A DNA stretch of 64,000 nt from Saccharomonospora cyanea NA-134. GTDB lineage: Bacteria; Actinomycetota; Actinomycetes; Mycobacteriales; Pseudonocardiaceae. The position numbers were made by a program, and so were the translations under genes. The notes under the pieces were generated by a model. The model worked only from the letters and a program-made list of their open reading frames with translations. It did not search any database and was not told the origin of the DNA. Numbering within the stretch: the stretch's first letter is position 1; every line of letters begins with the position of its first letter. The DNA lies in NCBI RefSeq assembly GCF_000244975.1, contig NZ_CM001440.1, positions 310,001 through 374,000 on the forward strand. The letters are read 5' to 3'. This document shows positions 34,192-43,411 of this stretch, piece by piece.

Positions 34192-34830
34192 TCACCTGAC
34201 ACTTCGGGGCAGGAGCTTGGCGAGCCGCCGCACGGCGCGGTGTTGAAGCGCCTTCACGGCGCCCTCGTTGCGTTGCATGATGGCGGCGGTCTCGGACACC
34301 GAGTAGCCCTGGATGAACCGCAGAATGATGCACTCGCGCTGGTCGTCACCGAGGTCGGCGATGCAGCGCAGTAGTTCGTCGTTGGTGGTCCGGTTGATGA
34401 CCTGCTGTTCGGGGCCGGGAGTGGCGCTGGGACCCGCGCCGGGCTCGGCCACCTCGTCGGTGACGATCTCCAGCCGGAACCGGCTGGACTTGACGTGGTC
34501 GAACACGAGGTTGCGGGCGATGGTGGTGAACCAGGCGCCCACGTCGCGGCCCTGGTAGGAGATCGACGTGATGCGGCGCAGCGCGCGGAGGAACGTCTCG
34601 CTCGTGACGTCCTCGGCGAGGTGGCGGTCGCCGACTCGGAGCAGCACGTACCGGAAGACGCCGTCGACGTGGCGGTCGTAGAGCGTCGCGAACGCCGCGG
34701 TGTCGCCGCGCTGCGCCGCGCGGACGAGTTCCCAGTTCTCGGCGACGGTCTTCTCGGCCTGCGCGGCCTGCTTCGCTCCCCCCAGCGTCGTGGGTGCTGG
34801 ACCAGCCGCAACAGCGATCGGCATGCTCAC
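34192..34830 (-). CDS. BldN-like ECF sigma factor
   Basis: The 212-residue ECF sigma factor has region 2 with ATLYDRHVDGVFRYVLLRVGD and DVTSETFLRALRRI, and QGRDVGAWFTTIARNLVFDH. Region 4 has DDQRECIILRFIQGYSVSETA and NEGAVKALQHRAVRRLAKLLP. These stretches strongly recall BldN of Streptomyces, which drives aerial-hyphae genes such as chaplins. The GTG at 34830 follows GGAGGAGG. An N-terminal 40-residue low-complexity extension is present, as BldN also has a pro-sequence. Confidence 0.85.
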   Translation of the reverse strand: MSMPIAVAAGPAPTTLGGAKQAAQAEKTVAENWELVRAAQRGDTAAFATLYDRHVDGVFRYVLLRVGDRHLAEDVTSETFLRALRRITSISYQGRDVGAWFTTIARNLVFDHVKSSRFRLEIVTDEVAEPGAGPSATPGPEQQVINRTTNDELLRCIADLGDDQRECIILRFIQGYSVSETAAIMQRNEGAVKALQHRAVRRLAKLLPRSVR

Positions 34831-34942
34831 GTGTCGCACCTCCTCCGGGCCCGTTCCCGGCCTCCGCGTGATCATCGCCACTACGTCGCCCGATGGAGCA
34901 TACGTGTTGTTACCGCAAAGTAGGTAGTGGTGTTCTTGTTGC

Positions 34943-34964
34943 GAATCGGAGACGGCCCCGATTC
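34943..34964. repeat. 7-bp inverted repeat in a divergent promoter region
   Basis: GAATCGG and CCGATTC pair around 8 nt in the gap between the sigma-factor gene and the acyl-CoA ligase gene. This is a candidate operator or hairpin; nothing more can be assigned. Confidence 0.35.
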
Positions 34965-35003
34965 ATGTCCGCGCCCGCGACGGCTCGCTGGGACACTGTG
35001 GAG

Positions 35004-36563
35004 ATGGGAAAGGGGCAGGTTGTGACGGGTGGGACCAGCAACGTCGCCGATCTCGCCGCCGAGGCGGCACGGACCCGGACGGACAGGCTCGCGTTGATCG
35101 ATACAGCGACGGGCACCACATTGACGTGGGGCGAGCTGGAGCTCGCCGTGCGGGCCACGGCCCACCGGCTCCGGGAAGCCGGGGTCGAGCCCGGCGACCG
35201 GGTGGGCGTCCGGTTGCCGACGTCCGCGGCGTTCGCCGTGGCGTTCTTCGCGGTGCTGCGGGCCGACGGTGTCGTGGTGCCGCTGAACCCACAGGAGCCC
35301 GCGTCGGCGTCCACCGCCGTGCTCGCGGACTGCGGAGCCGAGGTCGTGCTCGGCGACGAGTCCCTGGGGTCGGCGACGCTGGTCGAACCGGTGCTCGCCG
35401 CGCCTGAGCGGCCGGGCGACGCCGGGAGCCCGGCGGAACCCTCCCGAGGAGGGGAGGACCTCGCCGCCCTGCTCTACACGTCCGGCACCACGGGGTCACC
35501 GCGTGGCGTGATGCTGTCGCACCGGGCCCTGCTCGCGGGCGTCGCGCAGTTGCGTTCGCTCACGCCCTCGCCGGTGGAGCCGTCCGACCGGGTGTTCGTG
35601 GCGGTACCGATGCACCACGTGTACGGGCTCGGTCCCGGGCTGCTCGCTCCGACGGCGGCGGGGGCGACCCTGGTGACCGCACCCCGGTTCGAGGCGCGCT
35701 CCGCGCTGTCCGACTGCCTGAACCACAGGGTCACCGTGGTGCTCGGGGTGCCCGCGATGTACGTCGCGATGGCGGCGCGGCCCGCCGACGAACTCGGTGA
35801 GAGCCTGTCGACCGTGCGGCTGCTCGTCTCCGGCGCGGCGCCGCTGCGGCCGAAGGTGCTGGCCGACATCCGCGCCGCCACGGGCTTGCAGATCTTCGAG
35901 GGTTACGGCCTCACGGAGGCGGCTCCGGTGGTGACGTCCACCCTGGTCACGGGCTATGCCAAGCCCGGATCCGTCGGCAGGCCGCTGCCCGGTGTCGAGG
36001 TGCGGTTGGTGGACGGCGACGGCACCGAGAGCGGCGTCCCGCTGGATCCGGAGGATCCCGACGACACGTTCGACGACGCCGACGGCACCGGGCTGGTGGC
36101 GGTCCGGGGAGCCAACCTGTTCTCCGGGTACTGGCCCGACGGAGCCCACGGCCCGGACGCCGACGGCTGGTTCCGCACCGGTGACGTCGGCTACGTCGAC
36201 ACCGACGGTGATCTCCACCTCGTGGACCGCGCGGGCGATCTGGTGATCGTCAACGGCTTCAACGTCTACCCGCACGAGGTGGAGGGCGTGATCTCGGAAC
36301 TGCCCCAGGTCCGCGAGGCCGCTGTGGTGGGAGTGCTCGACGAACACAGCGGCGAGGCGGTGAAGGCCGTGGTCGTGCCCGAGGAGGGGGCCACGCTGTC
36401 GGAACAGCAGGTGATCGAACACTGCGCGGCGCGGTTGGCCGGTTACAAGGTGCCCACGGTGGTGTCGTTCACCGACGCGCTGCCGCTCTCGGCGACGGGC
36501 AAGGTACGCCGGGTCGGCCTTCGGGGCGTGGACGCGGTGGGTCAGGATGGGAGTCATGCCTGA
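35004..36563 (+). CDS. Acyl-CoA synthetase (AMP-dependent ligase)
   Basis: The 519-residue ANL-superfamily enzyme has P-loop LLYTSGTTGSPRGVMLSH near residue 155, VPMHHVYGLGPG, substrate-site motif FEGYGLTEAAPV, WFRTGDVGYVDTDGDLHLVDRAGDLVIVNGFNVYP, and the C-terminal catalytic Lys in LPLSATGKVRR. It activates a carboxylic (probably fatty) acid to its CoA thioester. ATG 35004 was taken as start; GTG 35022 is an alternative. Its 3' end overlaps the glutaredoxin gene by 8 nt. Confidence 0.87.
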   Translation: MGKGQVVTGGTSNVADLAAEAARTRTDRLALIDTATGTTLTWGELELAVRATAHRLREAGVEPGDRVGVRLPTSAAFAVAFFAVLRADGVVVPLNPQEPASASTAVLADCGAEVVLGDESLGSATLVEPVLAAPERPGDAGSPAEPSRGGEDLAALLYTSGTTGSPRGVMLSHRALLAGVAQLRSLTPSPVEPSDRVFVAVPMHHVYGLGPGLLAPTAAGATLVTAPRFEARSALSDCLNHRVTVVLGVPAMYVAMAARPADELGESLSTVRLLVSGAAPLRPKVLADIRAATGLQIFEGYGLTEAAPVVTSTLVTGYAKPGSVGRPLPGVEVRLVDGDGTESGVPLDPEDPDDTFDDADGTGLVAVRGANLFSGYWPDGAHGPDADGWFRTGDVGYVDTDGDLHLVDRAGDLVIVNGFNVYPHEVEGVISELPQVREAAVVGVLDEHSGEAVKAVVVPEEGATLSEQQVIEHCAARLAGYKVPTVVSFTDALPLSATGKVRRVGLRGVDAVGQDGSHA

Positions 36564-36804
36564 GTCCCAGCACACCGTTGTCGTGATGACGCGTGTCGGC
36601 TGTTCGGCGTGCGAGCGGGCCGAGCAGGACGTGGAGCGGATCTGCGTCGAGCTCGGGGTGCCGTGGTCGACGGCCGACGTGGACACCGACCCCGAGTGGC
36701 GCGCGGAGTACGGCGACCGGGTTCCGGTGATCCTCGTCGACGACGCCGAGCACGGTTACTGGTCGGTGGACGAGGAGCGGCTGCGGTCGGCTCTGCGTTC
36801 GTGA
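36556..36804 (+). CDS. Glutaredoxin family protein
   Basis: The 82-residue thioredoxin-fold protein has redox motif GCSACERAE near the N terminus, the cis-Pro in DRVPVILVDD, and a C-terminal helix. It corresponds to Rv0508, next to hemA in M. tuberculosis. The CSAC active site differs from the usual CPYC. The start codon overlaps the ligase gene, and GGGAG lies upstream. In a mycothiol producer it may serve as a mycoredoxin-like reductase, which is inference. Confidence 0.82.
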   Translation: MPESQHTVVVMTRVGCSACERAEQDVERICVELGVPWSTADVDTDPEWRAEYGDRVPVILVDDAEHGYWSVDEERLRSALRS

Positions 36805-36871
36805 CGGTGATCCTCCGCACGTCGGCGAACGCGGGGCGGTGTGGCCTGCGTCAACGTCCTCACCAGGCGCT

Positions 36872-36889
36872 TTGTGCCTACGTTCACAA
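36872..36889. promoter_or_regulatory. Rex operator
   Basis: TTGTG and CACAA are separated by 8 nt, the half-site arrangement and spacing of the Rex box. It lies just upstream of a -10 TACCGT at 36895-36900, where bound Rex would block RNA polymerase. NADH would release it. Confidence 0.8.
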
Positions 36890-36894
36890 GTGGC

Positions 36895-36900
36895 TACCGT
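36895..36900 (+). promoter_or_regulatory. -10 hexamer TACCGT of the rex-hem operon
   Basis: TACCGT is 5 bp downstream of the Rex operator. A start near 36907 would leave a leader of about 85 nt, so this promoter is not leaderless, unlike most others in the window. Confidence 0.5.
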
Positions 36901-36992
36901 AGTGCCATCGCCGCGCGGCGCCGGTATCGAACACTACAGCGCCTGCTCGGTCAAGAGTTGATTTTTTCGATGTCTGGTGACAGGAGTCCAGC

Positions 36993-37841
36993 GTGGTGGC
37001 ACAGCGCGGCCGGCGCAATGGGCCCGCACCCGCGCCGAGGCGCGCCTCCGAGGTTTCCGAGGTTTCCGCGGCCGGTGCCGCCTCCGACGCCCTGATCGAG
37101 CCGGTGGGGGACGGTGGTGCGGGTGCCGGGGCCCCGGCGGCTTCGGGCACCGTCCGCGCGATCCCGGAGGCGGCCGTCGCCCGGCTCGCCGTCTACCTGC
37201 GGGTGCTCTCCGCCATGGCCGAGCAGGGTGCGACCACGGTGTCCAGCGAGGAGCTGTCGGCGGCGGCCGGGGTGAACTCCGCGAAACTGCGCAAGGACCT
37301 GTCGTACATCGGCTCGTACGGCACGCGGGGAGTCGGCTACGAGGTCCAGGTGCTGATCGGGCAGATCGAGCGGACACTCGGGCTGACCCGCAAGCACAAG
37401 GTCGCCGTCGTGGGAATCGGTAACCTCGGCCATGCGTTGGCAAACTATGGCGGTTTTCCCGGACGGGGTTTTCCCGTCGAGGCCCTGTTCGACATCGACC
37501 CCGACCTGATCGGGGTGCCGGTGGGTGGGGTGCCGGTGTCACATCTGGACGAAATCCCCGAGGTGTGCGCCGAGCGAGACATCTCCATAGGCGTCATCGC
37601 GACGCCACCGACCGCGGCGCAGTCGGTGTGCGACCGGCTCGTGGCCGGTGGAGTCCAGTGCATCCTGAACTTCGCCCCCGTGGTCCTGCAGGTGCCCGAA
37701 CATATCGAGGTGCGAAAGGTCGACCTGGCGGTGGAGTTGCAGATCCTGTCCTTCCACGTGGCGCGGAGGACGGCAGGCGAGGCGGAAGGCCGCGCGCGCG
37801 ACAGCAATGCCGATGGCACGAAGGATGTGGTGGTGTCCTGA
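36993..37841 (+). CDS. rex: Redox-sensing transcriptional repressor Rex
   Basis: The 282-residue protein has an N-terminal winged helix ([15 protein letters not shown] to [21 protein letters not shown], residues 57-110), a Rossmann domain with [19 protein letters not shown] near residue 135, and a domain-swapped C-terminal helix. Rex binds DNA when NADH is low and lets go when NADH rises. It starts the operon rex-hemA-hemC-hemD, as in Streptomyces coelicolor, with a matching operator upstream. GTG 36993 follows AGGAG. A 50-residue low-complexity N-terminal extension is unusual. Confidence 0.95.
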   Translation: MVAQRGRRNGPAPAPRRASEVSEVSAAGAASDALIEPVGDGGAGAGAPAASGTVRAIPEAAVARLAVYLRVLSAMAEQGATTVSSEELSAAAGVNSAKLRKDLSYIGSYGTRGVGYEVQVLIGQIERTLGLTRKHKVAVVGIGNLGHALANYGGFPGRGFPVEALFDIDPDLIGVPVGGVPVSHLDEIPEVCAERDISIGVIATPPTAAQSVCDRLVAGGVQCILNFAPVVLQVPEHIEVRKVDLAVELQILSFHVARRTAGEAEGRARDSNADGTKDVVVS

Positions 37842-39169
37842 TGAGCGTTCTCGCGATCGGGTTGTCGCATCGCACGGCGGGCCTCGCGACGCTGGAGCGG
37901 GTCGCCGTTCCCGCAGCCGAGGTCGAGAAGGTGCTGCACGAGCTCCAGCAGGCGGACGACGTGTCCGAGGTCATGCTGCTGTCCACGTGCAACCGGATCG
38001 AGGTCTACGCGGTCGTCGAGACGTTCCACGGCGGCCTCTCCGGCATCGCCGAGGTGCTCGCCAGGCAGGCGGGTATGGAGGCCGCGCAGCTCTACGACCA
38101 CTTCTACGTGCACTACGCGGGTGCCGCCGTCGAGCACGTGTTCTCGGTGGCGTCCGGGCTGGACTCGATGGTCGTCGGGGAGACCCAGATCCTCGGTCAG
38201 GTGCGTTCCGCCTACGCCGTGGCTCGGCAGGCGGGCACGGTCGGCAGCACGCTGCACGAACTGGTGCAGACGACGTTGCGCGTCGGCAAGCGCGTGCACA
38301 GCGAGACCGGTCTGGACCGGCTCGGGGCCTCCGTGGTGTCCGAGGCGCTGGCCGCGGCCGGTGAGCTGGTCGGAACGCGGGCACTCGTCGTCGGCGCGGG
38401 GTCGATGGGCGCGCTGTCGGCGTCGCAGCTTCGCAAGGCGGGGGTCGCCGAGATCGCCGTGGTCAACCGCACGGCCGAGCGGGCGGCGAGGCTGGCGACC
38501 TCGATCAGCGAGCAGGGCGTGGCGGCCAGGGCGGTCCCGATGGCCGAGCTGGCCGAGGAGGTGGGGCGTGCCGACGTCGTCGTGGTGTGTACCGGAGCGA
38601 AGACGCCCGTGCTGGACACCGAGCACGTCGCGCCGCGTACCGACCGCCCCGTGGTGATCTGCGACCTCGGCCTGCCGAGAGACGTCGAGCCCGGCGTCGG
38701 AGACGTCCCCGGCGTCACGCTGGTGGACCTGGAGACGGTGCGCAGGCGCATGGCCGAGGCCGGTACGGCCACCACCGAGAAGCAGCTCGCCAAGGCGTCC
38801 GGCATCGTCCTCGACGAGGTGCGGGCCTATCTGGCGGGCCAGCGCAGCGCCGCGGTGACACCCACGGTGACGGCGTTGCGCAAGCGGGCGGCCGAGGTGG
38901 TGGACGCCGAGCTGCTCCGGCTCGACCGGCGTCTGCCCGACCTCGACGCCGACGTCCGTGACGAGTTGGGCCGCACGGTCCGCCGCGTCGTGGACAAACT
39001 GCTGCACGCTCCGACCGTGCGCGTCAAGCAACTCGCTGCCGAGAAGGCCGACACCGATTACGCCAACGCACTGCGGGAGTTGTTCGGACTCGACCCGCAG
39101 GCGCCCACCGTGTTGTCGAGCCCGTCGGTGGCTTCCAAGCACGAACAGATCGACGGTGAACGACAGTGA
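37841..39169 (+). CDS. hemA: Glutamyl-tRNA reductase
   Basis: The 442-residue enzyme makes glutamate-1-semialdehyde from Glu-tRNA with NADPH, the first committed step of C5 heme synthesis. Visible are [15 protein letters not shown] at the N terminus, the catalytic Cys in [12 protein letters not shown] near residue 50, [22 protein letters not shown], and the NADPH motif [12 protein letters not shown]. The ATG overlaps the rex stop by 1 nt (TGATG), and its stop overlaps hemC by 4 nt. Confidence 0.96.
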   Translation: MSVLAIGLSHRTAGLATLERVAVPAAEVEKVLHELQQADDVSEVMLLSTCNRIEVYAVVETFHGGLSGIAEVLARQAGMEAAQLYDHFYVHYAGAAVEHVFSVASGLDSMVVGETQILGQVRSAYAVARQAGTVGSTLHELVQTTLRVGKRVHSETGLDRLGASVVSEALAAAGELVGTRALVVGAGSMGALSASQLRKAGVAEIAVVNRTAERAARLATSISEQGVAARAVPMAELAEEVGRADVVVVCTGAKTPVLDTEHVAPRTDRPVVICDLGLPRDVEPGVGDVPGVTLVDLETVRRRMAEAGTATTEKQLAKASGIVLDEVRAYLAGQRSAAVTPTVTALRKRAAEVVDAELLRLDRRLPDLDADVRDELGRTVRRVVDKLLHAPTVRVKQLAAEKADTDYANALRELFGLDPQAPTVLSSPSVASKHEQIDGERQ

Positions 39170-40128
39170 CTGAGACGGCTGGCACGAACGTCGGCAGAAC
39201 CATCCGCATCGGCACGCGCGGCAGCAGGCTCGCGATGGCCCAGACCGGCACGATCGCGAGAATGCTGGAGGACGCGGGGTGCAGCGTCGAGCTCGTCCCC
39301 GTGGCCACGCCGGGCGACCAGTCGTCCGCGCCGATCGCCGAGATCGGGGTGGGCGTGTTCACGTCCGCCGTGCGCCAGGCGTTGCTGGAGGGCAGGGTCG
39401 ACATCGCCGTGCACTCCTTCAAGGACCTGCCCACGGCACCGGAGCCCGGCATCGCGCTGGCGGCCGTGTCGAAGCGCGAGGACCCGCGCGATGCGCTGGT
39501 GGCGCGCGACGGGCTCACCCTGGGGGAGTTGCCACCGGGGTCCACCGTCGGGACGGGCTCGCCCCGGCGGATGACCCAGCTCCGGGCACTCGGGCTCGGG
39601 CTGAACGTGGTGCCGATCCGTGGCAACATCGACCGGCGGCTCGGCATGGTGGAGTCGGGGGAGCTCGACGCCATCGTGCTGGCCCGTGCCGGTTTGGCGC
39701 GCACGGACCGGATCGGGTTGATCACCGAGACGCTCGATCCCATCCAGATGCTGCCCGCGCCCGCGCAGGGCGCGCTGGCCGTCGAGACCCGCGTCGACGA
39801 CGTGGACACCGAGCACCTGCTTCAGTCCGTCGTGGACGACGAAGCGACGCGGGTGGCCGTGACGGCCGAGCGGGCGCTGCTCGCGGCGCTCGAGGCAGGT
39901 TGCAGTGCACCCGTGGGTGCGCTGGCCGAGGTCGTCGAGGATCTGAACAGCGAAGGAGCTGTGGTCGAACGGCTCTCGATGCGGGGCGTCGCCGCCGCCG
40001 CGACCGAGGGTGACTCCGTGCAGATCCTTCGGGCGTCGGCGACCGCCGACAAGTCCGAGGCCGACAAGCTCGGCCGCATGTTGGCCGCCGAGTTGCTCGA
40101 TCTCGGCGCCGGCGCCCTGGCGCGCTGA
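39166..40128 (+). CDS. hemC: Hydroxymethylbilane synthase (porphobilinogen deaminase)
   Basis: The 320-residue enzyme joins four porphobilinogens. It has [15 protein letters not shown] at the N terminus, [32 protein letters not shown], and the dipyrromethane-binding Cys in [12 protein letters not shown]. Translation is coupled to hemA by GTGA overlap. Confidence 0.96.
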   Translation: MTETAGTNVGRTIRIGTRGSRLAMAQTGTIARMLEDAGCSVELVPVATPGDQSSAPIAEIGVGVFTSAVRQALLEGRVDIAVHSFKDLPTAPEPGIALAAVSKREDPRDALVARDGLTLGELPPGSTVGTGSPRRMTQLRALGLGLNVVPIRGNIDRRLGMVESGELDAIVLARAGLARTDRIGLITETLDPIQMLPAPAQGALAVETRVDDVDTEHLLQSVVDDEATRVAVTAERALLAALEAGCSAPVGALAEVVEDLNSEGAVVERLSMRGVAAAATEGDSVQILRASATADKSEADKLGRMLAAELLDLGAGALAR

Positions 40129-40200
40129 CATTCCCGAAAGCAAGGAAGAACGAACGGTCGACCGTGGCAAGCGCGGTCGACGACGAGGAGAGACGACGTA

Positions 40201-41736
40201 ATGACCCGCGCACGCAAAACCACGGGGCGTGTCGCTTTCGTGGGCTCGGGCCCCGGGGACACCGGGCTGTTGACGGTCCGGGCCCAGGAGCTGCTCGCGA
40301 AGGCCGACCTCGTGGTCACCGACCCCGATGTGCCTTCCGGAGTGCTCGCCTTCGCCGGTGCCGACGCCGAGGTGCGTCCCGCCGTGGGCGACCCCGGTGA
40401 TGTGGCCAAGGACCTGGCGACGGAGGCCAAGGCGGGCAGGCTGGTGCTGAGGCTGACGGCCGGTGACCCGCTGACCCAGCAGGCGGTCGTGGCCGAGGTG
40501 CAGGCGGTGTCGCGTACCAGCGCGGTCTTCGACGTGGTGCCCGGCGTGTCCGCGGGCACGGCGGTCCCCGCGTACGCGGGTGTGGCACTCGGTGCCGCGC
40601 ACGCCGAGGTGGACCTGCGGGCAGGCGAGGTCGACTGGGCGAAGCTCGCGGCCACCCCCGGTGCCATCGTGTTGCACGCGACGTCCAGCCACCTCGCGGA
40701 GGCGGCGTCGGAGCTGGTCGAGCACGGTCTCTCGGCGCAGACACCGGTCGCGGTGACCTCCAACGGCACCATCAACACGCAGCGCACGCTCGACTCCACT
40801 CTGGCCTCACTGGCCGCCGACGCGGGCGAGCTCGTTGGCCCGCTGGTGGTGAGCATCGGCGAGGCCGTGAGCAACCGGCAGAAGCTGTCGTGGTGGGAGT
40901 CGCGTGCGCTCTACGGCTGGAAGGTGCTCGTGCCGCGGACGAAGGAGCAGGCCGGTGACATGGCCGAGCGGCTCCGCAGCCACGGCGCGACCTCCCACGA
41001 GGTGCCCACGATCTCGGTGGAGCCACCGCGCAGCCCCGCGCAGATGGAGCGCTCGGTGAAGGGCCTCGTCGACGGCCGCTACCAGTGGATCGTGTTCACC
41101 TCGGCCAACGCCGTGCGTGCGGTGTGGGAGAAGTTCGGTGAGTTCGGTCTCGACGCCAGGGCGTTCTCCGGTGTGAAGATCGCCTGCGTCGGCGAGTCGA
41201 CCGCCGAGAAGGTGCGTTCGTTCGGCATCATCCCGGAGCTCGTGCCCAGCGGTGAGCAGTCGAGCGAGGGGCTGCTGGCGGAGTTCCCGCCCTACGACGA
41301 CGTGCTCGACCCGGTCAACCGCGTGCTGCTGCCGAGGGCCGACATCGCCACCGAGACGCTGTCGGCGGGCCTGCAGGAGCGCGGCTGGGAGGTCGACGAC
41401 GTGACGGCCTACCGCACCGTGCGTGCCGCGCCGCCGCCTGCCGAGACCCGCGAGATGATCAAAACGGGCGGTTTCGACGCGGTGTGCTTCACCTCGTCGT
41501 CCACGGTCCGCAACCTGGTCGGGATCGCGGGTAAGCCGCACGCGCGCACGCTCGTGGCGTGCATCGGCCCGAAGACGGCGGAGACCGCCACGGAGTTCGG
41601 GCTTCGCGTGGACGTGCGGCCGGAGAAGCCCAACGCGGTGATGCTCGTGGACGCCCTTGCCGAGCACGCGGCCAAGCTGCGCGCCGAGGGCGCCCTGCCG
41701 CCGCCGCGCAAGGCCAAGCGGACCCGCCGCTCCTGA
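40201..41736 (+). CDS. hemD: Fused uroporphyrinogen methylase-like domain / uroporphyrinogen-III synthase
   Basis: The 511-residue fusion: residues 8-235 resemble a SUMT/CobA methylase (VGSGPGDTGLLTVRAQELL, RLTAGDPLTQQAV, VVPGVSAGTAVPAYAG), and 245-500 are HEM4 (WKVLVPRTKEQAGDMAERL, FTSANAVRAVWEKF, PRADIATETLSAGLQERGW, FTSSSTVRNLVGIAG). The C-terminal half closes hydroxymethylbilane to uroporphyrinogen III. The methylase half lacks the usual GRGGEE-type segment after GDP, so it may be inactive. The same fusion exists in mycobacterial HemD. GAGGAGAG precedes the ATG. Confidence 0.93.
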   Translation: MTRARKTTGRVAFVGSGPGDTGLLTVRAQELLAKADLVVTDPDVPSGVLAFAGADAEVRPAVGDPGDVAKDLATEAKAGRLVLRLTAGDPLTQQAVVAEVQAVSRTSAVFDVVPGVSAGTAVPAYAGVALGAAHAEVDLRAGEVDWAKLAATPGAIVLHATSSHLAEAASELVEHGLSAQTPVAVTSNGTINTQRTLDSTLASLAADAGELVGPLVVSIGEAVSNRQKLSWWESRALYGWKVLVPRTKEQAGDMAERLRSHGATSHEVPTISVEPPRSPAQMERSVKGLVDGRYQWIVFTSANAVRAVWEKFGEFGLDARAFSGVKIACVGESTAEKVRSFGIIPELVPSGEQSSEGLLAEFPPYDDVLDPVNRVLLPRADIATETLSAGLQERGWEVDDVTAYRTVRAAPPPAETREMIKTGGFDAVCFTSSSTVRNLVGIAGKPHARTLVACIGPKTAETATEFGLRVDVRPEKPNAVMLVDALAEHAAKLRAEGALPPPRKAKRTRRS

Positions 41737-41754
41737 GAGCGTCGACAGCGTCGC

Positions 41755-41798
41755 CGTCGAAGGCCACCCATGCCCGTGCGGATGGGTGGCCTTCGACG
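41755..41798 (+). terminator. Strong hairpin terminator after hemD
   Basis: A perfect 17-bp stem (41755-41771 with 41782-41798) encloses a 10-nt loop, 18 nt after the hemD stop. It separates the rex-hemACD transcript from hemB. Confidence 0.75.
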
Positions 41799-41855
41799 TA
41801 TCCCGGTATCCCGTCGGGTCCGTGGTCAGCGGGTATTTCCGCGCCTACCGCGAGG

Positions 41856-41861
41856 TAAGCT
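41856..41861 (+). promoter_or_regulatory. -10 hexamer TAAGCT, leaderless promoter of hemB
   Basis: TAAGCT is 7 nt before the GTG at 41869, so hemB is transcribed separately from hemACD and outside the Rex operator. Confidence 0.6.
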
Positions 41862-41868
41862 CGGGAGG

Positions 41869-42840
41869 GTGTTTCCGGAGCATCGTCCCCGTCGGTTGCG
41901 CACCACTCCCGCCATGCGTCGCCTGGTGAGTGAGACCACGCTGCGCCCGCGCCAGTTGATCCTGCCCCTGTTCGTCGCCGAAGGCGCCGAGGAGCCTCGG
42001 CCCATCGCCAGCATGCCGGGTGTGGTCCAGCACACCCGCGAAACCCTGCGCAAGGCCGCCGCCGAAGCCGTCGAGGCGGGAGTCGGCGGCCTGATGCTGT
42101 TCGGGATTCCGGCGACCCGCGACGCCGTGGGCAGCGCCGCCACCGACGCCGACGGCATCCTCAACGTCGCGTTGCGTGATCTGCGTGCCGACCTCGGCGA
42201 CGACACCGTGTTGATGGCGGACACCTGCCTCGACGAGTTCACCGACCACGGCCACTGCGGGGTGCTCGACCCGTCCGGCGTCGTCGACAACGACGCGACG
42301 CTGGAGCGCTACGCCGAGATGGCGCTCGCGCAGGCGGAGGCCGGGGCGCACATGCTGGGTCCGAGCGGCATGATGGACGGCCAGGTCGGCGTCATCCGCC
42401 GTGCCCTCGACGACGCCGGGTACACCGACACCGGCATCATCGCCTACTCGGCGAAGTACGCGAGCGCCTTCTACGGCCCGTTCCGTGAGGCCGTCGACTC
42501 GCAGCTCACCGGCGACCGCAAGACCTACCAGCAGGATCCCGGCAACGCGCGGGAAGCCCTGCGGGAGATCGAGCTGGACGTCGCGGAGGGCGCCGACATG
42601 GTCATGGTGAAGCCCGCGCTGGCCTACCTCGACGTCGTGAAGGCCGCTGCGGAGTCCTCGCCGGTGCCGGTGGCGGCCTACAACATCTCCGGCGAGTACT
42701 CGATGGTCGAGGGCGCCGCCGCCAACGGCTGGGTCGACCGGCGGAGCACGATCCTCGAAGTGCTCACCTCGATCCGCAGGGCGGGAGCCGACCTGGTCCT
42801 CACGTACTGGGCGGCTGAAGCGGCAGCCTGGCTGGACTAG
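41869..42840 (+). CDS. hemB: Delta-aminolevulinic acid dehydratase (porphobilinogen synthase)
   Basis: The 323-residue enzyme condenses two ALA molecules to porphobilinogen. It has [10 protein letters not shown] near the N terminus, [19 protein letters not shown] (metal site; only the Cys and His pattern of the zinc-poor, Mg-type enzymes is present), and the Schiff-base lysines in [17 protein letters not shown] and [14 protein letters not shown]. The frame is open further upstream into the terminator, so the start was placed at GTG 41869 using the -10. Confidence 0.96.
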   Translation: MFPEHRPRRLRTTPAMRRLVSETTLRPRQLILPLFVAEGAEEPRPIASMPGVVQHTRETLRKAAAEAVEAGVGGLMLFGIPATRDAVGSAATDADGILNVALRDLRADLGDDTVLMADTCLDEFTDHGHCGVLDPSGVVDNDATLERYAEMALAQAEAGAHMLGPSGMMDGQVGVIRRALDDAGYTDTGIIAYSAKYASAFYGPFREAVDSQLTGDRKTYQQDPGNAREALREIELDVAEGADMVMVKPALAYLDVVKAAAESSPVPVAAYNISGEYSMVEGAAANGWVDRRSTILEVLTSIRRAGADLVLTYWAAEAAAWLD

Positions 42841-42843
42841 GCT
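42838..42843 (+). promoter_or_regulatory. -10 hexamer TAGGCT, leaderless promoter overlapping the hemB stop codon
   Basis: The TAG stop of hemB forms the first half of TAGGCT, which is 7 nt from the GTG at 42851. The downstream membrane genes thus may have their own start. Confidence 0.5.
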
Positions 42844-42850
42844 CGGGGTT

Positions 42851-43411
42851 GTGACTGAGCCAGGCGAATCGGACGGCGCACCGGAGCGCCGGGAGTCGGA
42901 CGACGAGCGTCGCGCGAAGGGGCTGCCGCCCGAGCCGAGCGTGCCGGGGCAGGCCGGGAGCGTGGGGAAGCCGCCGACTCCGGTCACGGTCGCCTTCTGG
43001 CTCTACGTGCTGGCGGGACTCGTCCTCGTGGCCTCGTTCGCCTACACGCTGACCCAGCAGGAGGCCGTGTCGAACGCGCTGATCGACCTCAACACCAACG
43101 ACAGCCTCGACGAGGAGCAGATCCGGACCGGTGTGACGACACTGCTGTGGACGCTGTTCGTGGGCTCGGTGGTGTTCGCGATCCTCTTCGCGCTGTTCGG
43201 CTGGAAGGCCAGGGAGGGCACGCGGTCGGCCCGCACGATCCTCACGGTGCTCGCCGCCATCACGCTGCTGATCCAGTTGTTGCTGTTCTCCACCAGCCTG
43301 CCGGTCCTGGTCGCGGCCTTCCTGGCGGTGGTGGCGACGGCGCTGCTCTACCTGCCGAGCGTGGCCGGCTACTTCCCACCCGTCAGAGGTTTCGGGGGCG
43401 GGCGGCGCTGA
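42851..43411 (+). CDS. Small membrane protein, four predicted helices
   Basis: The 186-residue protein begins with a charged, proline-containing 45-residue tail, then four hydrophobic segments (about residues 42-65, 90-118, 122-142 and 145-170). It occupies the Rv0513 position after hemB. No motif is recognised; the function is unknown. Confidence 0.75.
   Translation: MTEPGESDGAPERRESDDERRAKGLPPEPSVPGQAGSVGKPPTPVTVAFWLYVLAGLVLVASFAYTLTQQEAVSNALIDLNTNDSLDEEQIRTGVTTLLWTLFVGSVVFAILFALFGWKAREGTRSARTILTVLAAITLLIQLLLFSTSLPVLVAAFLAVVATALLYLPSVAGYFPPVRGFGGGRR

Noticed and set aside
41770-41868. Longer N terminus for HemB
   Set aside because: The extension would be encoded by the hemD terminator hairpin; the GTG at 41869 has a correctly spaced -10.
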